Source of the DNA: Daucus carota subsp. sativus
Lineage: Eukaryota > Streptophyta > Magnoliopsida > Apiales > Apiaceae
Assembly: GCF_001625215.2 (NCBI RefSeq)
Contig: NC_030381.2
Coordinates: 2,567,131-2,631,130, forward strand
Direction of reading: 5' to 3'
DNA length: 64,000 nucleotides
Shown: positions 1 to 10,932 of the stretch, piece by piece
Numbering within the stretch: the first letter of the stretch is position 1
Layout: each line of letters opens with the position of its first letter
The notes under the pieces: generated by a model
What the model was told of the DNA's origin: nothing
Database searches by the model: none
The model's input: only the letters and a program-made list of their open reading frames with translations
Made by a program: the position numbers and the translations under genes

Positions 1-820
1 CTGACCGGAAACTTGCAGTTGGGTCATCCAACTCAAAAAGCTGTCAGTCACATCATTATACTCTTAAAAATTTTCATTCAGGTCACCGGCCGTTACACTC
101 CGTTAAAAATTTGACGGAAAGCTGACTAAGCGTCGTGACTTGGCTTAAATAAATCCACCGTGGCATGTACAGTCAGCTGAAGAGGCTTTTTGGTCACTCA
201 ACTGACTACAAACTTGCACTCGGGTTATCAAACTCAAAAAACTTTTATTTAGGTCACTTATCATAATATCCGTTAAAAATCGAAAAAAAAAAAAAGAATT
301 AAAAGCTAACATGCATCACTTTTTTTCTCTCTTAAAAATTTCGAAATTTATTAAAAAATGAAACCAATACACACACATAAAATCAATAGCTTTTATGTGT
401 GTGTGTATTTGTTTCATTTGTTAATTAGTTTCTGTGGGTGAAACTATTGATTTTATGTGTGTGTGTATTTGTTTCATTTGTTAATTAGTTTCGAAATTTT
501 TAAGAGAGAAAATAAAGTGTTGCATGATAGCTTTTAATTCTTTCTTTTTTCAATTTTTAACGTATATTATGATAAGTGACCTAAATAAAAGTTTTTTGAG
601 TTTGATGTCCCGATTGCAAGTTTGTAGCCAAATTTCCACTTTAGCTGACTGTACATGCCACAGTGGATTTATTTAAGCCAAGTCACGACGCTTAGTCAGC
701 TTTCCGTCAAATTTTTAACGGAGTGTAACGGCCAGTGACCTGAATGAAAATTTTTAAGAGTATAATGATGTGACTGACAGCTTTTTGAGTTGGATGACCC
801 AATTGCAAGTTTCCGGTCAG
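1..820. repeat. Very long inverted repeat (foldback/MITE-like element), left edge cut by window
   Basis: Bases from position 1 pair with bases running back from 820: the ttccggtcag ending at 820 mirrors ctgaccggaa at 1. The arms stay complementary, with small differences, to about 357 and from about 485. Each arm holds two related subunits built on an aacttgca..gggt..tc..aactcaaaaa pattern (about 10-40 and 212-242). Between the arms is a directly repeated ~60 bp piece rich in tgtgtgtg (about 392-432 and 452-492). No transposase ORF is present. The true terminus is probably a few bases left of the window, because the right arm continues as ttgagtgacc. I infer a non-autonomous foldback or Mutator-like element; the family is not identified. 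Confidence 0.8.
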
Positions 821-1280
821 TTGAGTGACCAAAACGCCATTTAACCCAATGCAAAAGTAATCCTAAGACCTTCTGCATCAGAAGACAGAACTTTGTAAAG
901 AACTACCCCGACCACACAAATAACCCCTAGTTACCAACAAAACTCAGCTAGAGTCTAGACAATATCTTAGTTACCAACCAACTCAAACACTAACTTCGCT
1001 AGTTAGAAGGAGGCCATGATAAAGAATATCATTCTGACACCACACATGGCCAAATTTAAAGCTCTTATAACAACAATTTTAAAAGTAAGCTTGATTACTA
1101 TATACTGATTACACTGAAATTAAAAACCCATGCCTTTAAGACAAGATTACTGGACAGAGTATTGAGTATTGACAACATGACAGAGTATATATCTGGGAAG
1201 AAAATTCAAAGAGAACTCAAACAAAGAAGCTAAAAAGCACCATAATCATATTTTATATTCGTTGAACTTGTAAAACTTAC

Positions 1281-4181
1281 TTGGTCACATGTGAGACCCC
1301 TCCACGAAAAAGATCTTGGACAACTGTTCTAGCCCTTGCAACGGTGGAACAGCTCAGACATTGTTCAAGTAAAGAAAATAGCAAGGTCAGAAACTCATGA
1401 CTATCTTGCTGAACGCCATTATCTAGCTCCAACGTTCTAATAAATGGAGCCGAATCAATAAAAGACATCTTACTAGCATGTAACTTTGCAAATAGTCTAG
1501 CCAGTTGATCTATAACTGGTTGTTGCTTCAAAACATCCTGTTCAACACAGAAGATACCTTCCCTGAATAGCTTGTTCATATACAAGCACTGTAGAATGCT
1601 GTTCGCATAACAGGTAGCACCCAGATTAGTTAGACCTGCAGGTGACTCAAGGGAGGCACGAAGGTCATTGGATGGATCAGCACCGAGTGAATCCAGAATA
1701 TCTGATGTCTTCTGCCATAAACCGGATTTTCTACTTCCATTGGGTGGTGGTATCAACCCACAAAAGCAATTGGGATTATCTTTTGTATTTAACCGACAAC
1801 CTTGGCAGACAGGTTTAGAAATCATGTATAAGTGGTTTATATCATCTGCAGTAACCTGGCCTGAAGAGTGAATTTGTCTGCTTGCAAACATAGAACAAGC
1901 TCAATCAATATATGCATAAAACTGAATATTTTGACTTTCAGTACCACTATAGCAGTTATAATATATACTATGGACTACTTTCTAACAAAGAAGATCAGGA
2001 AATGTTAAAGATTGTAATGTTTGATGTTTCTAATTAGCAAACCAAACTCTTACACACTATTGGCGTACAATTCTATAGCTATTTCTATTTTTACTTTTGT
2101 ACGCATAATTAAAAGACTAATAACAATGTCTGTTTTTCTGCTCCTTCACTAGTATCCTCTTTTTTCCCACCTACAGTCATCATCTTGACTCTCCTTAAAA
2201 AGAACAAACTGAGCCATGAAACTTATAAAGTCTCCACAACTAGCTACTGATTATGCTATACTCAAGCTCTCTACTCTAAAGAGGCACCTACCATACCCCA
2301 ACCTTACTCAAGGGATACACTACCTTACTCACACCATACACGGTGTATTTTTGGTTTGGTCTGGCTTATTCAAAAATGGTACTAGTAGATAAAGATGAGG
2401 GTTAGTTTTCTTATCATTAGAATTTCTATTGGCTTCCCTACTATAGGAGTTCTCTATAACTCTATTCACACTCATTGATAACCATAAGTGTTACGAATTT
2501 ATTATTACAAGACTAGTCTGAGACTCTGAGGTATAACTTGTGTGCGGAAATAGGTTTATAGAATAATTCCATAATTTTATCTCTTTCTAGACCACATCCT
2601 ACATCAAAAAACACAAAAATTGGACAGATGAAGTGTTCATTTTATATGATTATTATATTATCTCACAAGTCACAAATTGAGAATAAAATGCATACTAGGT
2701 AGCAACTACAACATTAATTTATTAAGACAACTTGCATAAAACTAAAACTCCATTGAAAAACAATCAGTTAATTACTTCATTTTTTCTTTTCTTCATTGTC
2801 AAATCAACAAAAACTGATATATTCTAATAATCTATGGCCTGCATACATTTTAATTAAGGCACATGCCAAGGAGGAGAGGCATAGTGAGACACACTAAGGT
2901 CATCTTGCTTGTCCGAGGAGACTTGAAAGAGGTTTTCACCTTAGCAAGTCCAGGGCACAAGGCTCATGTGATGCGCTCCTCGCAAGTTACTAAAAGGGAA
3001 AGCCCAAGTTTCCCTGTTTAAAACAGAAAAAACTTGAAAGCAGGCTGAATCTCTACTGCCGCAATACTTATTTCCTCCTTTCTTTGTTCATTTTCTTATG
3101 GAATTTGCTTGTGCGGCGTTTGGTTTAATTCAATTGTTCCATAATTATTTGCAGAATATATACACCAAAATTAAGTTGATATTTATATTGTGAATTAAAA
3201 CTAGTGAAGGTATATATTGTACATTTTAATGCAACACTGGCCCTCTCATATTTCTACCTCTTCGATGAGAGGCTTGAAGGAAAAAGGTGGAGGGCCTGAT
3301 GGTTAGAGGCTTAGAGGTAGAACTTAAGTTATATGTACTTCAATGAATATCCGACCTAAATTTAAAAAACAGAGTCGCATATTAAACAAGATTTTCCAAA
3401 CATGTCTCCAAACCGTAAATCCCATTAAAGTACATGTAATGTAACTTGCACCTCTAACCATCAGGCCATACACGTTCTCTCTTTCAAGCCTCTCATCTAA
3501 CAAATAAGAAGGTCTATTCTTTGTCCCAAATCAATATTGTAATCACATTTGGATCTCTAAGCTACATTAATTAACTTAAGGTTCCAATTTGCCATTTAAT
3601 GTGTAATACATCCCATGACTACTACACAATCTCCCGCCATGAATTAATATCCTCGCTAAATCTACAGAACACAGACACACACTAAACGAGAATTACCAAA
3701 CACGTTTCAAAACCGTAAATCCAAAAAAAGCAACAAACAATCACTAAATCATAACAACATCAAATCAAACATCACAAAAACGCGCCGAAAAATCTTCAAA
3801 GCAACCGCAGCATCATCATAATCAATATTATAACCACATTCACTTCCCCTAAACTATAACAATTAACTGATGTTCCAATTTTCCATTCAACTTGTAATGC
3901 ATCCCATAATTACTCCACAAAATCTCCCCGCCATAAATCAATATCCACGCTAAATTTATGAAAAACATTCACACACTAAACAAGATTTTCCAATCCCATT
4001 TCAAACCCGTAAATCCAAAACAAACAACAAACAATCACTAAACAATTAAAACAACCAAAAATTCAAACCAAACACCAATAAATAACCACAAAACGCACCG
4101 GAAAAGCCTCGAAGTGACCGCAGCATCATCATCAACTTTCTGCCTCTTGTTCTTACTCCGCGTAGCTGGTCTATTAGTCAT
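1281..4181 (-). CDS. UBP26: Ubiquitin carboxyl-terminal hydrolase, UBP26 type (5' part; continues left of window)
   Basis: A cysteine protease that removes ubiquitin; Arabidopsis UBP26 acts in the nucleus on histone H2B and in silencing. Two exons are visible: 4099-4181 (ATG at 4181, [15 protein letters not shown], a basic stretch that looks like a nuclear signal) and 1281-1877. They join in phase across a 2.2 kb intron to read ..[16 protein letters not shown]... Exon 2 has the zinc-binding-like [12 protein letters not shown] segment and the catalytic Cys box [19 protein letters not shown], followed by the QQDSHEF motif. It ends at SHVTK with a GTAAG donor at 1280, so the His box and remaining exons must lie below position 1. 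About 226 residues of a roughly 1,000-residue family are present. A TATA box lies at 4455-4462. The phase-perfect join and the Cys box make this assignment strong. Confidence 0.9.
3262..3497. repeat. Short inverted repeat in UBP26 intron 1
   Basis: The segment tgagaggcttgaagg and gcctgatggttagaggc (3265-3312) reappears reverse-complemented as ctctaaccatcaggcc and tttcaagcctctcat (3449-3497). Arms are about 45 bp with ~140 bp between them. A small MITE is possible, but no target duplication was identified. Confidence 0.6.
3530..4137. repeat. Imperfect tandem duplication of ~0.3 kb inside UBP26 intron 1, copying the end of exon 1
   Basis: Bases 3530-3826 align with 3818-4137 at offsets of about 290-315. 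Shared landmarks include caatatt.taa.cacatt, gttccaatttgcca/ttcca, aatgcatcccat, cgctaaat and ccgtaaatccaaaa. The inner copy (3781-3826) carries a decayed version of the last ~30 bases of coding exon 1, including the run that encodes DDDAA, but its donor has GC where the real one at 4097-4098 has GT. Confidence 0.7.
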
Positions 4182-4454
4182 CTTTTCAACCACAATTCAA
4201 CACCTACAACACAATCAACAATCAATTACATCACTCCACAACACAAAAACCTAGAAAAAACATCAAAATCAACACATTCGAAGCACAAAAACAGAATTAA
4301 ACAGAATTAAGCGCGATTCAACTTGAAAAAATCGAAAATGAAACGATAGATACACGAGATCCTTACGAATTGCGTGGTGTTGTATCGATAATCGTGCTGC
4401 ACGAGCTTGAATCGGAGCGGAGATAGGGTTAGAGATTGTGCGTATAGGTGTGTG

Positions 4455-4462
4455 TATTTATA
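4455..4462 (-). promoter_or_regulatory. TATA box of the UBP26-type gene
   Basis: Reads TATAAATA on the minus strand, about 275 bp upstream of the ATG at 4181. This predicts transcription starting near 4425-4430. A GTAAGG donor-like site at about 4370 leaves room for a 5'UTR intron, which I could not confirm. Confidence 0.6.
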
Positions 4463-6627
4463 TGAGACGCTCGCCTGACTGCTGATATCTGAATAAATTT
4501 GGGGGCTCGCGCGGACGCGCTGCAGTGTGCAGTTTTAAAGTTTTTTTCGGATTCTTTTGGGATTTTAATATTAGTTATTTTGAACCGGATGGATTTTTAC
4601 TTTAATTCATATTTTTAATATATTATTATCTCTATTATTATAATTTTGAATTTTTTAATTATATTTTTCAATCCATGTGTTTAAATTAGTTCGTAATATG
4701 AAATTTTTATTATTCATTAAATATTTTCTAAAGGCTAATTTAATATATTTTATATTCGAATATGTGAGCAAGAAACATGATAAGTGTATATTTGTCTTAA
4801 AATTGAAAAGAATTCAGAAACTTGTCCGTAAAAAAGATATAAAAATTAATTAACCAATATTCTTGTAGATGAGTGTTAATGAGCTCAATAAATATAACTG
4901 ATATTAGTATTAATATGTAAATTAATTGTTCGATTATATTTAATAATTTTAGGGTATTAAATATATTAAATAATGATATATTGGTATTTATGAGTTATAT
5001 AGGGTATATTTGACATTTTACGGTCATATTTGCATCTCTTTATCTTTAGTTATCATTTAATATAGATAAGCAAATATAAAGTAAAGGAAATTACTTTTTT
5101 AAAAGGAAGAAATGAAGAATTAGTGTGTTGAATAATTGGTGGTTTTTGTAGGACTTTAAATAGGAACATGAAATTGTTAAAGATAAAAATAAGAAGGGGT
5201 ATGTAATGGTTTGGTGGTTTTTTATGATTAGAAAGCAAAAAGATTATATAATTAAGTTATTTTGTTAGATTTTTTTTCGGTTAATTTTAGATGATTATTC
5301 TAAATGTCCAGTAACACAAGTTATGATGAAAAATTGTGATTTCATAGAAATTAATATAGACATTATTCATAAAGCTAATAATTTCCATTTTTGAATTTGA
5401 CAAATTACCTGTACATTTTTCATGAGCACATACTTAATTGAAGATTGAGTATTACTTAAAATAGTTGTATTTAAAATAAATAATAAAATTCAATCCTATT
5501 TCAAAATCTTCGTCTTAAAATAGTTATTTTTTAAATCACTTATCACGCAAATCGTCTATCAAAATTTTGTAACACAGGGGTTAGGAACTTATGCTTATTA
5601 TGATTCGAGTAATTAAACTCTAATATCAGTAGGTTTTTGGTTAATGAGACCATGGCTCCGGTATTATTTATATATGAGCAGTCATTTAATTGAATGGTTG
5701 GAGTATTAATTAAAATCGATATATCTAAAATAAGTCATAAAATTAAATCCTATCCTCTAATCATTTGAGTTTAAAAAACCTTACTTTTAGAATTATTATT
5801 GAATTTCAAGCAAATCGTGTATAACACTTTTTGTATGTACCTGAGTCAGAAATTTAGGATTATTATGATTTGAGTAATTAAACTAATTATCAGTAAGCTT
5901 TAAGTTAGTGAAATCATGATTCCGACATTATTAATACATTTTACAAGTTGTATAATCAAATTCATGATCATATCGGTACACATATTCACGTATCACTCAT
6001 TATGTTATTTTATCGTGTACTAAATCGACAAAACTAATGAAAAAAATCCTCATAAGACAAGGACATAGCCTGTCAAAGCGGTAGATTTGAGTTTTTTACC
6101 GTGCACTGAATCGACAAAATTAATAAAAAAAATCCTCATTAATGAGATATCCTACCCATTACTTCCTATATATGATCAAATCTAAATTTTTGGGTTAGTT
6201 ATTATATAGCATGAATAAAGATAGGTCGAATTTTAGATTTAAGTTATTTCACACCGACTTATTTGATCGACTTTGAAATTCAAATCCATATTGGTTAAAA
6301 AACTTGATTTTAAATTATTAACAAACAATTCTAATGGTTTCGATTCAAGTTGGTCGCCAAGTTTTCACTTTTCCCCATAAATATTCTACTTTGGGCTCAT
6401 TCCAACCTATATTCCTAATATAAAGCTCGTAATTTTTCAAAAAAATGTATAAAGCTCATATATCAAAATGTTTAATAACAAATACGTAATTTCTTGATCA
6501 TTATTATTTTATGATTCTTTTAACATGAAATTAAGGGGATGTAGATTAATCTTTCTCTTAGCTTTTGTTTATCAAAAATACCTCATTAAGCCCCTAATCA
6601 ACTTTACTTTTAACTAACATTACACAA
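4463..6627. other. Gene-free AT-rich interval with a degenerate tandem repeat
   Basis: No convincing coding sequence or RNA gene. Short ORFs here have low-complexity AT-driven composition. The one structured stretch is two ~260 bp direct repeats (about 5416-5673 and 5674-5934) sharing tattatgatt.gagtaattaaact and a later ..atga..ccg..attatt block, roughly 70-75 percent alike by eye. Confidence 0.55.
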
Positions 6628-6876
6628 CTAAACACACCATATCTCATCATCCTCCTTGGATTGCTCGCTTCGTGGCTGTTCTTGTACATGACGCTGTCGG
6701 ATCAGCCGTTTGTAGTGTTTAACTGTACGTTTCTCCGATCGCGAGACGCTACGGCTTTTGATCCTATCGACGATCGTTGTGGTGTTCCTGACCAGCAGGG
6801 TGAGCAGAATAGTTCGTTTCCAGTTGTTCATTTCCGGTGCTGCTAACAATGCCACTGCTTCGGCTGCTCCCATCAT
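6628..6876 (-). CDS. Possible small gene of unknown function (82 aa)
   Basis: An ATG-initiated 82-residue frame in a locally GC-rich island within AT-rich DNA, with an in-frame TGA a few codons upstream of the start. The protein begins MMGAAEAVALLAAPEMNNWK, continues with a mildly hydrophobic RTILLTLLVRN, then a strongly basic Ser/Arg-rich middle (IKSRSVSRSEKRTVKHYK) and an acidic tail ending DDEIWCV. I do not recognise the family. Support is only composition and an open frame; the opposite strand is also open over most of the same bases, which weakens the case. No TATA box was seen close upstream. Confidence 0.35.
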   Translation of the reverse strand: MMGAAEAVALLAAPEMNNWKRTILLTLLVRNTTTIVDRIKSRSVSRSEKRTVKHYKRLIRQRHVQEQPRSEQSKEDDEIWCV

Positions 6877-7218
6877 CGCGACTCAAGGTTGAAGATTTGG
6901 ACATTTGGTTGTGTAATTGCGGATTCCGATGACCGAGGCTGTTCCGGGATCAGATCCGTGAATCGATTCAAGAAAGGCGTTAATTAATCAGGCCTTAATT
7001 GAGGGCGTTTTTTTGCCTTAATTAGGGCGTTTTGTGTGCCTTAATTGAGGCGTTTATGTGTCTTAATTGGAGGCGTTAATGTTTGACCAGTAGAGTCAAT
7101 TATGTGCCAATTTGTTGGCTTGTTTAAGTATTAGATATATTTTTTTTTAGTTTTATAATATATAATATATATAAAATGTTATATATATCGACTTATAATT
7201 TTCTTGTTTGCTTTGTTT

Positions 7219-7356
7219 TTTTTTTTTTGACAATGCAGGCTTATACGCCTTACAAATTAGTATCTGTTCTAATAAATCTCGGGATGAGCCAGAGTCGAAC
7301 CCGGGTGTCCCGGGACAAAAGAGGATAAGCCCACCACTTGGGCTATCCAATCGTGC
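7219..7356 (-). mobile_element. tRNA-derived SINE with 17-bp target site duplication
   Basis: Read on the minus strand, the element starts at the complement of 7356, has an A-box-like TAGCCCAAGTGG and a B-box-like GGTTCGACTC about 35 bp further on (RNA polymerase III promoter spacing), and ends in an A-tail seen as the T run near 7219-7228. It is flanked by perfect direct repeats tcttgtttgctttgttt at 7202-7218 and 7357-7373. Length is about 138 bp, normal for plant SINEs. The 65-aa ORF across it is chance reading of the repeat. Confidence 0.88.
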
Positions 7357-7373
7357 TCTTGTTTGCTTTGTTT

Positions 7374-7545
7374 ATATTTTCAGGATGCTTGGAAGAAGAC
7401 GGATTTTCTTTTCGGACATTAAAGTTTTATTGTCTAAATTTCCCCGGTCATCTTGCATGTCCGGCGATTAGATGATAAGAATTATCACGGTAAATTGCCG
7501 GATCATATTTGTTGAGAATTATTCTCATTATCAAAAAAAAATAAA
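7374..7545 (+). mobile_element. Retroposon tail (copy 1 of a family seen three times)
   Basis: Shares the ordered landmarks cattaaag, ttgtctaaa, ccgg, cttgcatgtc and gattagatgata with the element at 49789-49990 (opposite strand) and with 10690-10932. It ends in caaaaaaaaataaaaaaatt, an A-rich 3' tail. It looks like a 5'-truncated non-LTR retrotransposon or a SINE sharing its 3' end. The tRNA-type SINE at 7219-7356 sits immediately upstream. Confidence 0.6.
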
Positions 7546-7553
7546 AAAATTAA

Positions 7554-8149
7554 GGGGCCGTTTGGTTAGGGGTATTCAGGAAAGGGAAAGGTAATCAGCT
7601 TGATCGATTCCCTTTGTATGTGTTTGTTTTGTAAAAATCATCATTCCCTTTCCCTTTTTTTAGTAGTAGGTTTACCCAATAATCCTCATATCTCATTCCC
7701 CACCCTCAGCTAGGTATTTGGATTCCCTTTCCCCAGCTTTTTTCTATCTTGAGTTATAATTCATATTTTAAACAATTAATATAAAAGATCATCATATAAA
7801 GTATTTTTAGAAATTAAAAATAATTTTTAATTTAGTTTTTTAAATTAAATATAATTGTGACATAATTCACATGTTAATTTATTTTTAAAAAATGATAGTA
7901 TGGTTAAATAAATTATATTAATTTATTAGAATGTAAATAAATTATCTTGGTATAGATATGAATACATTTAACTCTTTTGAAATTATATAATATTAAAAAA
8001 ATCGAATATAAAATTAATCACACACATTTCCATTCCGTTTCTGCAACAAAACCAAACAAGGTAAAACAATTCAGGATCATTCCTTTCCTTTCTCTGCATT
8101 TCCCTTTCTGGATTCCATTCCGTTTCCCCGAAGCGAACCAAACGGCCCC
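7554..8149. mobile_element. Harbinger-type MITE (TIR ggggccgtttggtt, TSD TAA)
   Basis: Left end ggggccgtttggtt (7554-7567) and right end aaccaaacggcccc (8136-8149) are perfect 14-bp inverted termini flanked by TAA at 7551-7553 and 8150-8152. A 3-bp TAA duplication is typical of PIF/Harbinger elements. The subterminal parts also mirror each other (gaaagggaaagg / cctttctct, gattccctttcc / ggaa..). Length 596 bp with no transposase; ORFs crossing it are accidental. Confidence 0.85.
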
Positions 8150-8402
8150 TAAGGGTATGTATATCACTCGCCCATGCAGGAAAAGTGATACAAATAAGCC
8201 CAATTCCGTCCGACCCAACAGGCCGAACATCGCGCCAACGGGCCACCAGGTTTCAGACTTCAGGTCACATCGTCACAAAGTCACAAACCATTTTGCCCGG
8301 TGTCGCTCACTGATAACATCCTCATATGGCCCAGCGTGTGTGTGTTTTTGATTCTCTCAAAGTAACAAGAGTAATAACATAAAATTTATATTTCAAAAGA
8401 TA

Positions 8403-8664
8403 CTCCCTCCGTCCCCTTTTACTTGTCCCTTTTGAAAAAATAACGCATATTAAGAAAATGTTAGTTGGATATCTTGTTTTCATACATATCTCTAATAAAT
8501 GTAATGAATTAGATAGAGTTGTGTATATATATATGCTAGTCAAACATCGAAAGTTGTTACTTTTTGAAAAACCATACAAAAAGTTGCTTTGAAAATAGAA
8601 GTGGACAAGTAATTTGGGACAATTTTTTTTTTCAAAGTGGACATGTAAAAAGGGACGGAGGGAG
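8403..8664. mobile_element. Stowaway-type MITE (ctccctccgtccc termini, TSD TA)
   Basis: Termini ctccctccgtcccctttta and its near-complement taaaaagggacggagggag lie at 8403 and 8664 with TA on both sides (8401-8402, 8665-8666). The 262 bp body is AT-rich and hairpin-like. This terminus is the hallmark of plant Tc1/mariner-derived Stowaway elements. Confidence 0.9.
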
Positions 8665-8993
8665 TAATTGATGGACATATCAAATTATATAAAAAAAACT
8701 AAAAAAATGGTATAATATTATATATTTTCAATTGGCTTTATTTTAAATAATAATAACTAATTTATATTAACTCTCACAGCTAAATTACTCTAAAATAATC
8801 ATATTATCGATATCACGTCATTTTTTAATAAATTTTATTCCCAATTTCATAATTTAATACTGCTCGTTTCGAAATATCCTACTTTATGACTTTTGATTTG
8901 TATTTTTCTTCCCGACTTATTTCTTTCCTCAAAAAGGGGCTCGCCACAGTGAATTTTAATTAAAGCTAAGTTTATACTGTGAACTTCATGCAT

Positions 8994-9418
8994 TGTTGGA
9001 ACCAAGATTCTGCCGGTACCGAAGCCTATATGTGACCTGAAATAGAGAAGAATGCGAGAGATTGTCCCCCGATTCACTTTCGATGTGAGAATAAATTAGT
9101 AGCTCTAGAGTGATAGAGAACTGCAAGCGTAAAAGTGTGTCTATATGTGAGTGAGTTTATCCATGATTTTACCAAAATGTATATAGGAGAGAGGAGAGTT
9201 CCTGGATAAGTAACGGTCCCGCCCGAAACGGAAGGAGGGTAATGAAGTTTTAATAAGGCGTGATTCCCGCCTTCGACCGTTACAGTGATAACATTTGAGT
9301 TAATAAATAAATGAGCACACAAAGATTGAACAAGTCCGGCTGAGGCCTGCAAAGACCAACTAAAAGCCCATATAGAAAAAGTGACAAAACATACGCCCAA
9401 CAACGCTTGAACCCAACA
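8994..9418 (-). mobile_element. Possible solo LTR or LTR fragment
   Basis: On the minus strand the segment starts TGTTGGGTTC and ends GGTTCCAACA, that is, short inverted TG..CA termini. It contains a TATA-like CTCCTATATACATTTTGG with promoter-like sequence downstream, as in a retrotransposon LTR of ~425 bp. I could not find matching 5-bp target duplications (tgcat on one side, tcaga on the other), so bounds or identity may be wrong. Confidence 0.45.
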
Positions 9419-10689
9419 TCAGAAATAAGCTAAAGTTCTCGTTTGAGACGAGTGTTCTGAAATTAAATCAGAGAATCTCATATTAATTTTTGATAAAATC
9501 TAATAATAATTTATAAATTTATATATTACATTCTCATTTGACTAAAATTTTATACATTTTATTAAAAAATTTCAATAAATCTTCAACAAATTCCAAATAG
9601 ATAGGTCAGTTTTGATTTTCGATTTTTACAATCATGAGTACCGTATAGATAGGTCAATAAAATTTTGGAATCATGATTGATTTTTACGATTATGAGTACC
9701 GTACAGAATAAATATATATAAATTCATAAAACTTTTGTAGTCTTAACTTTCTGGTCAATATGTTCTGCAGTCGCAAGTGGCCAAAATCCAAATGCAGAAA
9801 CCAAACAGTTTGATCTTTTCAAAGTGATTAGCAAAATAGCAACCACTATGCAGCTCCGCTAATCCTAAACAAAAACAAATAACAACGTGACAGACAGTAT
9901 ATAACCACTCCATTTGCTTAATCAAAACTTTTATTCTTTTATAAGCACTTTTTTGTCAGCTAATATGAAAAACAGGCCTTAATTGCGCCTCTGGAGTACT
10001 CAGTTTGAATGACTCAACTCACCCATAATCTGCACTCTGCAGTCCTTCAATAAGAGGGGAATTACTTATAAGTAAGAGCTTCGTTTTCTTTTTTAACTTT
10101 TTTTTGTGTTGGTCTAAAATGCTTGCAGGCATTCGAATGTCGAAAGTACTTGCAGATGTATCAATTTGGTTGTGTATTTGAAGGATTCGTAAAATCCAAA
10201 GTATGGTCGAATTAAATTTATCTGATTCTCGAGTTGAGTTACTTGAGAATCCGATATCTCGACTTTGATATTGTGTTTCAAGAACTTGTAAATCAGAAAT
10301 AATTGTTGAGAATTAGTACATCTAAAATGTCAAGAAAAAAGTGTTAGAGCAAGACCTAAATGGATTATGATATATTACAATGCTCTTACTCATTTGAAAT
10401 TTAGCTTTAAGAGTAGATCACATGCACCGATCTATTAATTCGTCCCGAGACCTACGTCAAATCGGAGATATGATACAACGATGAGAACCGATGTATCTAA
10501 AAAATTTAATTAGAGGAAGGTCGCGAATGAAATTTATACTATATTTCAACAACAATATATTTAGATAGGATCACGTTTTAATACGAGAATACCGGAAACA
10601 CTCTCATCCTTTTACATAATAATACAACATTCAAAAATTAAAACAGACATCATTTCAGTCTGTTTTGTAATCGATGTAATTTTTGTAGG

Positions 10690-10932
10690 GCATTTTTTTT
10701 TCTTTTGAGTTTTTTTCCCACGGGGTTTTACTCTTGAGGGGTTTTAACGAGGCCTTTTTCAGTGAGTTATCTCTTCTGACTTGAAAGGCTATGTTGTCTA
10801 AACATCCGGAGTATTTACATACTTTCGGTTAGATGATATATTTTCTTGAATGAAGGAAACTCTGTCCATCCAGATTTTGTAATTTTCAATCTTGATATAA
10901 TACAACCGTCTTATGACAAAAGAAAAAAAATA
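10690..10932 (+). mobile_element. Retroposon tail (copy 2)
   Basis: The ordered blocks ttgtctaaacatccggag, actttcggttagatgata and ttgaatgaa match the 49789-49990 and 7374-7545 elements. It extends further 5' with cccacggggttttactc and ggggttttaacgaggc, and ends in atgacaaaagaaaaaaaa. No target duplication was found. A 5'-truncated LINE 3' end is my best reading. Confidence 0.55.

Noticed and set aside
7977-8351. 124-codon ORF, and two antisense ORFs over the same bases
   Set aside because: They translate the right half of a Harbinger-type MITE with inverted termini and run past its end; no family pattern.
9074-9403. 109-codon antisense ORF
   Set aside because: Lies inside the putative LTR; no recognisable domain and reading is interrupted on both sides.
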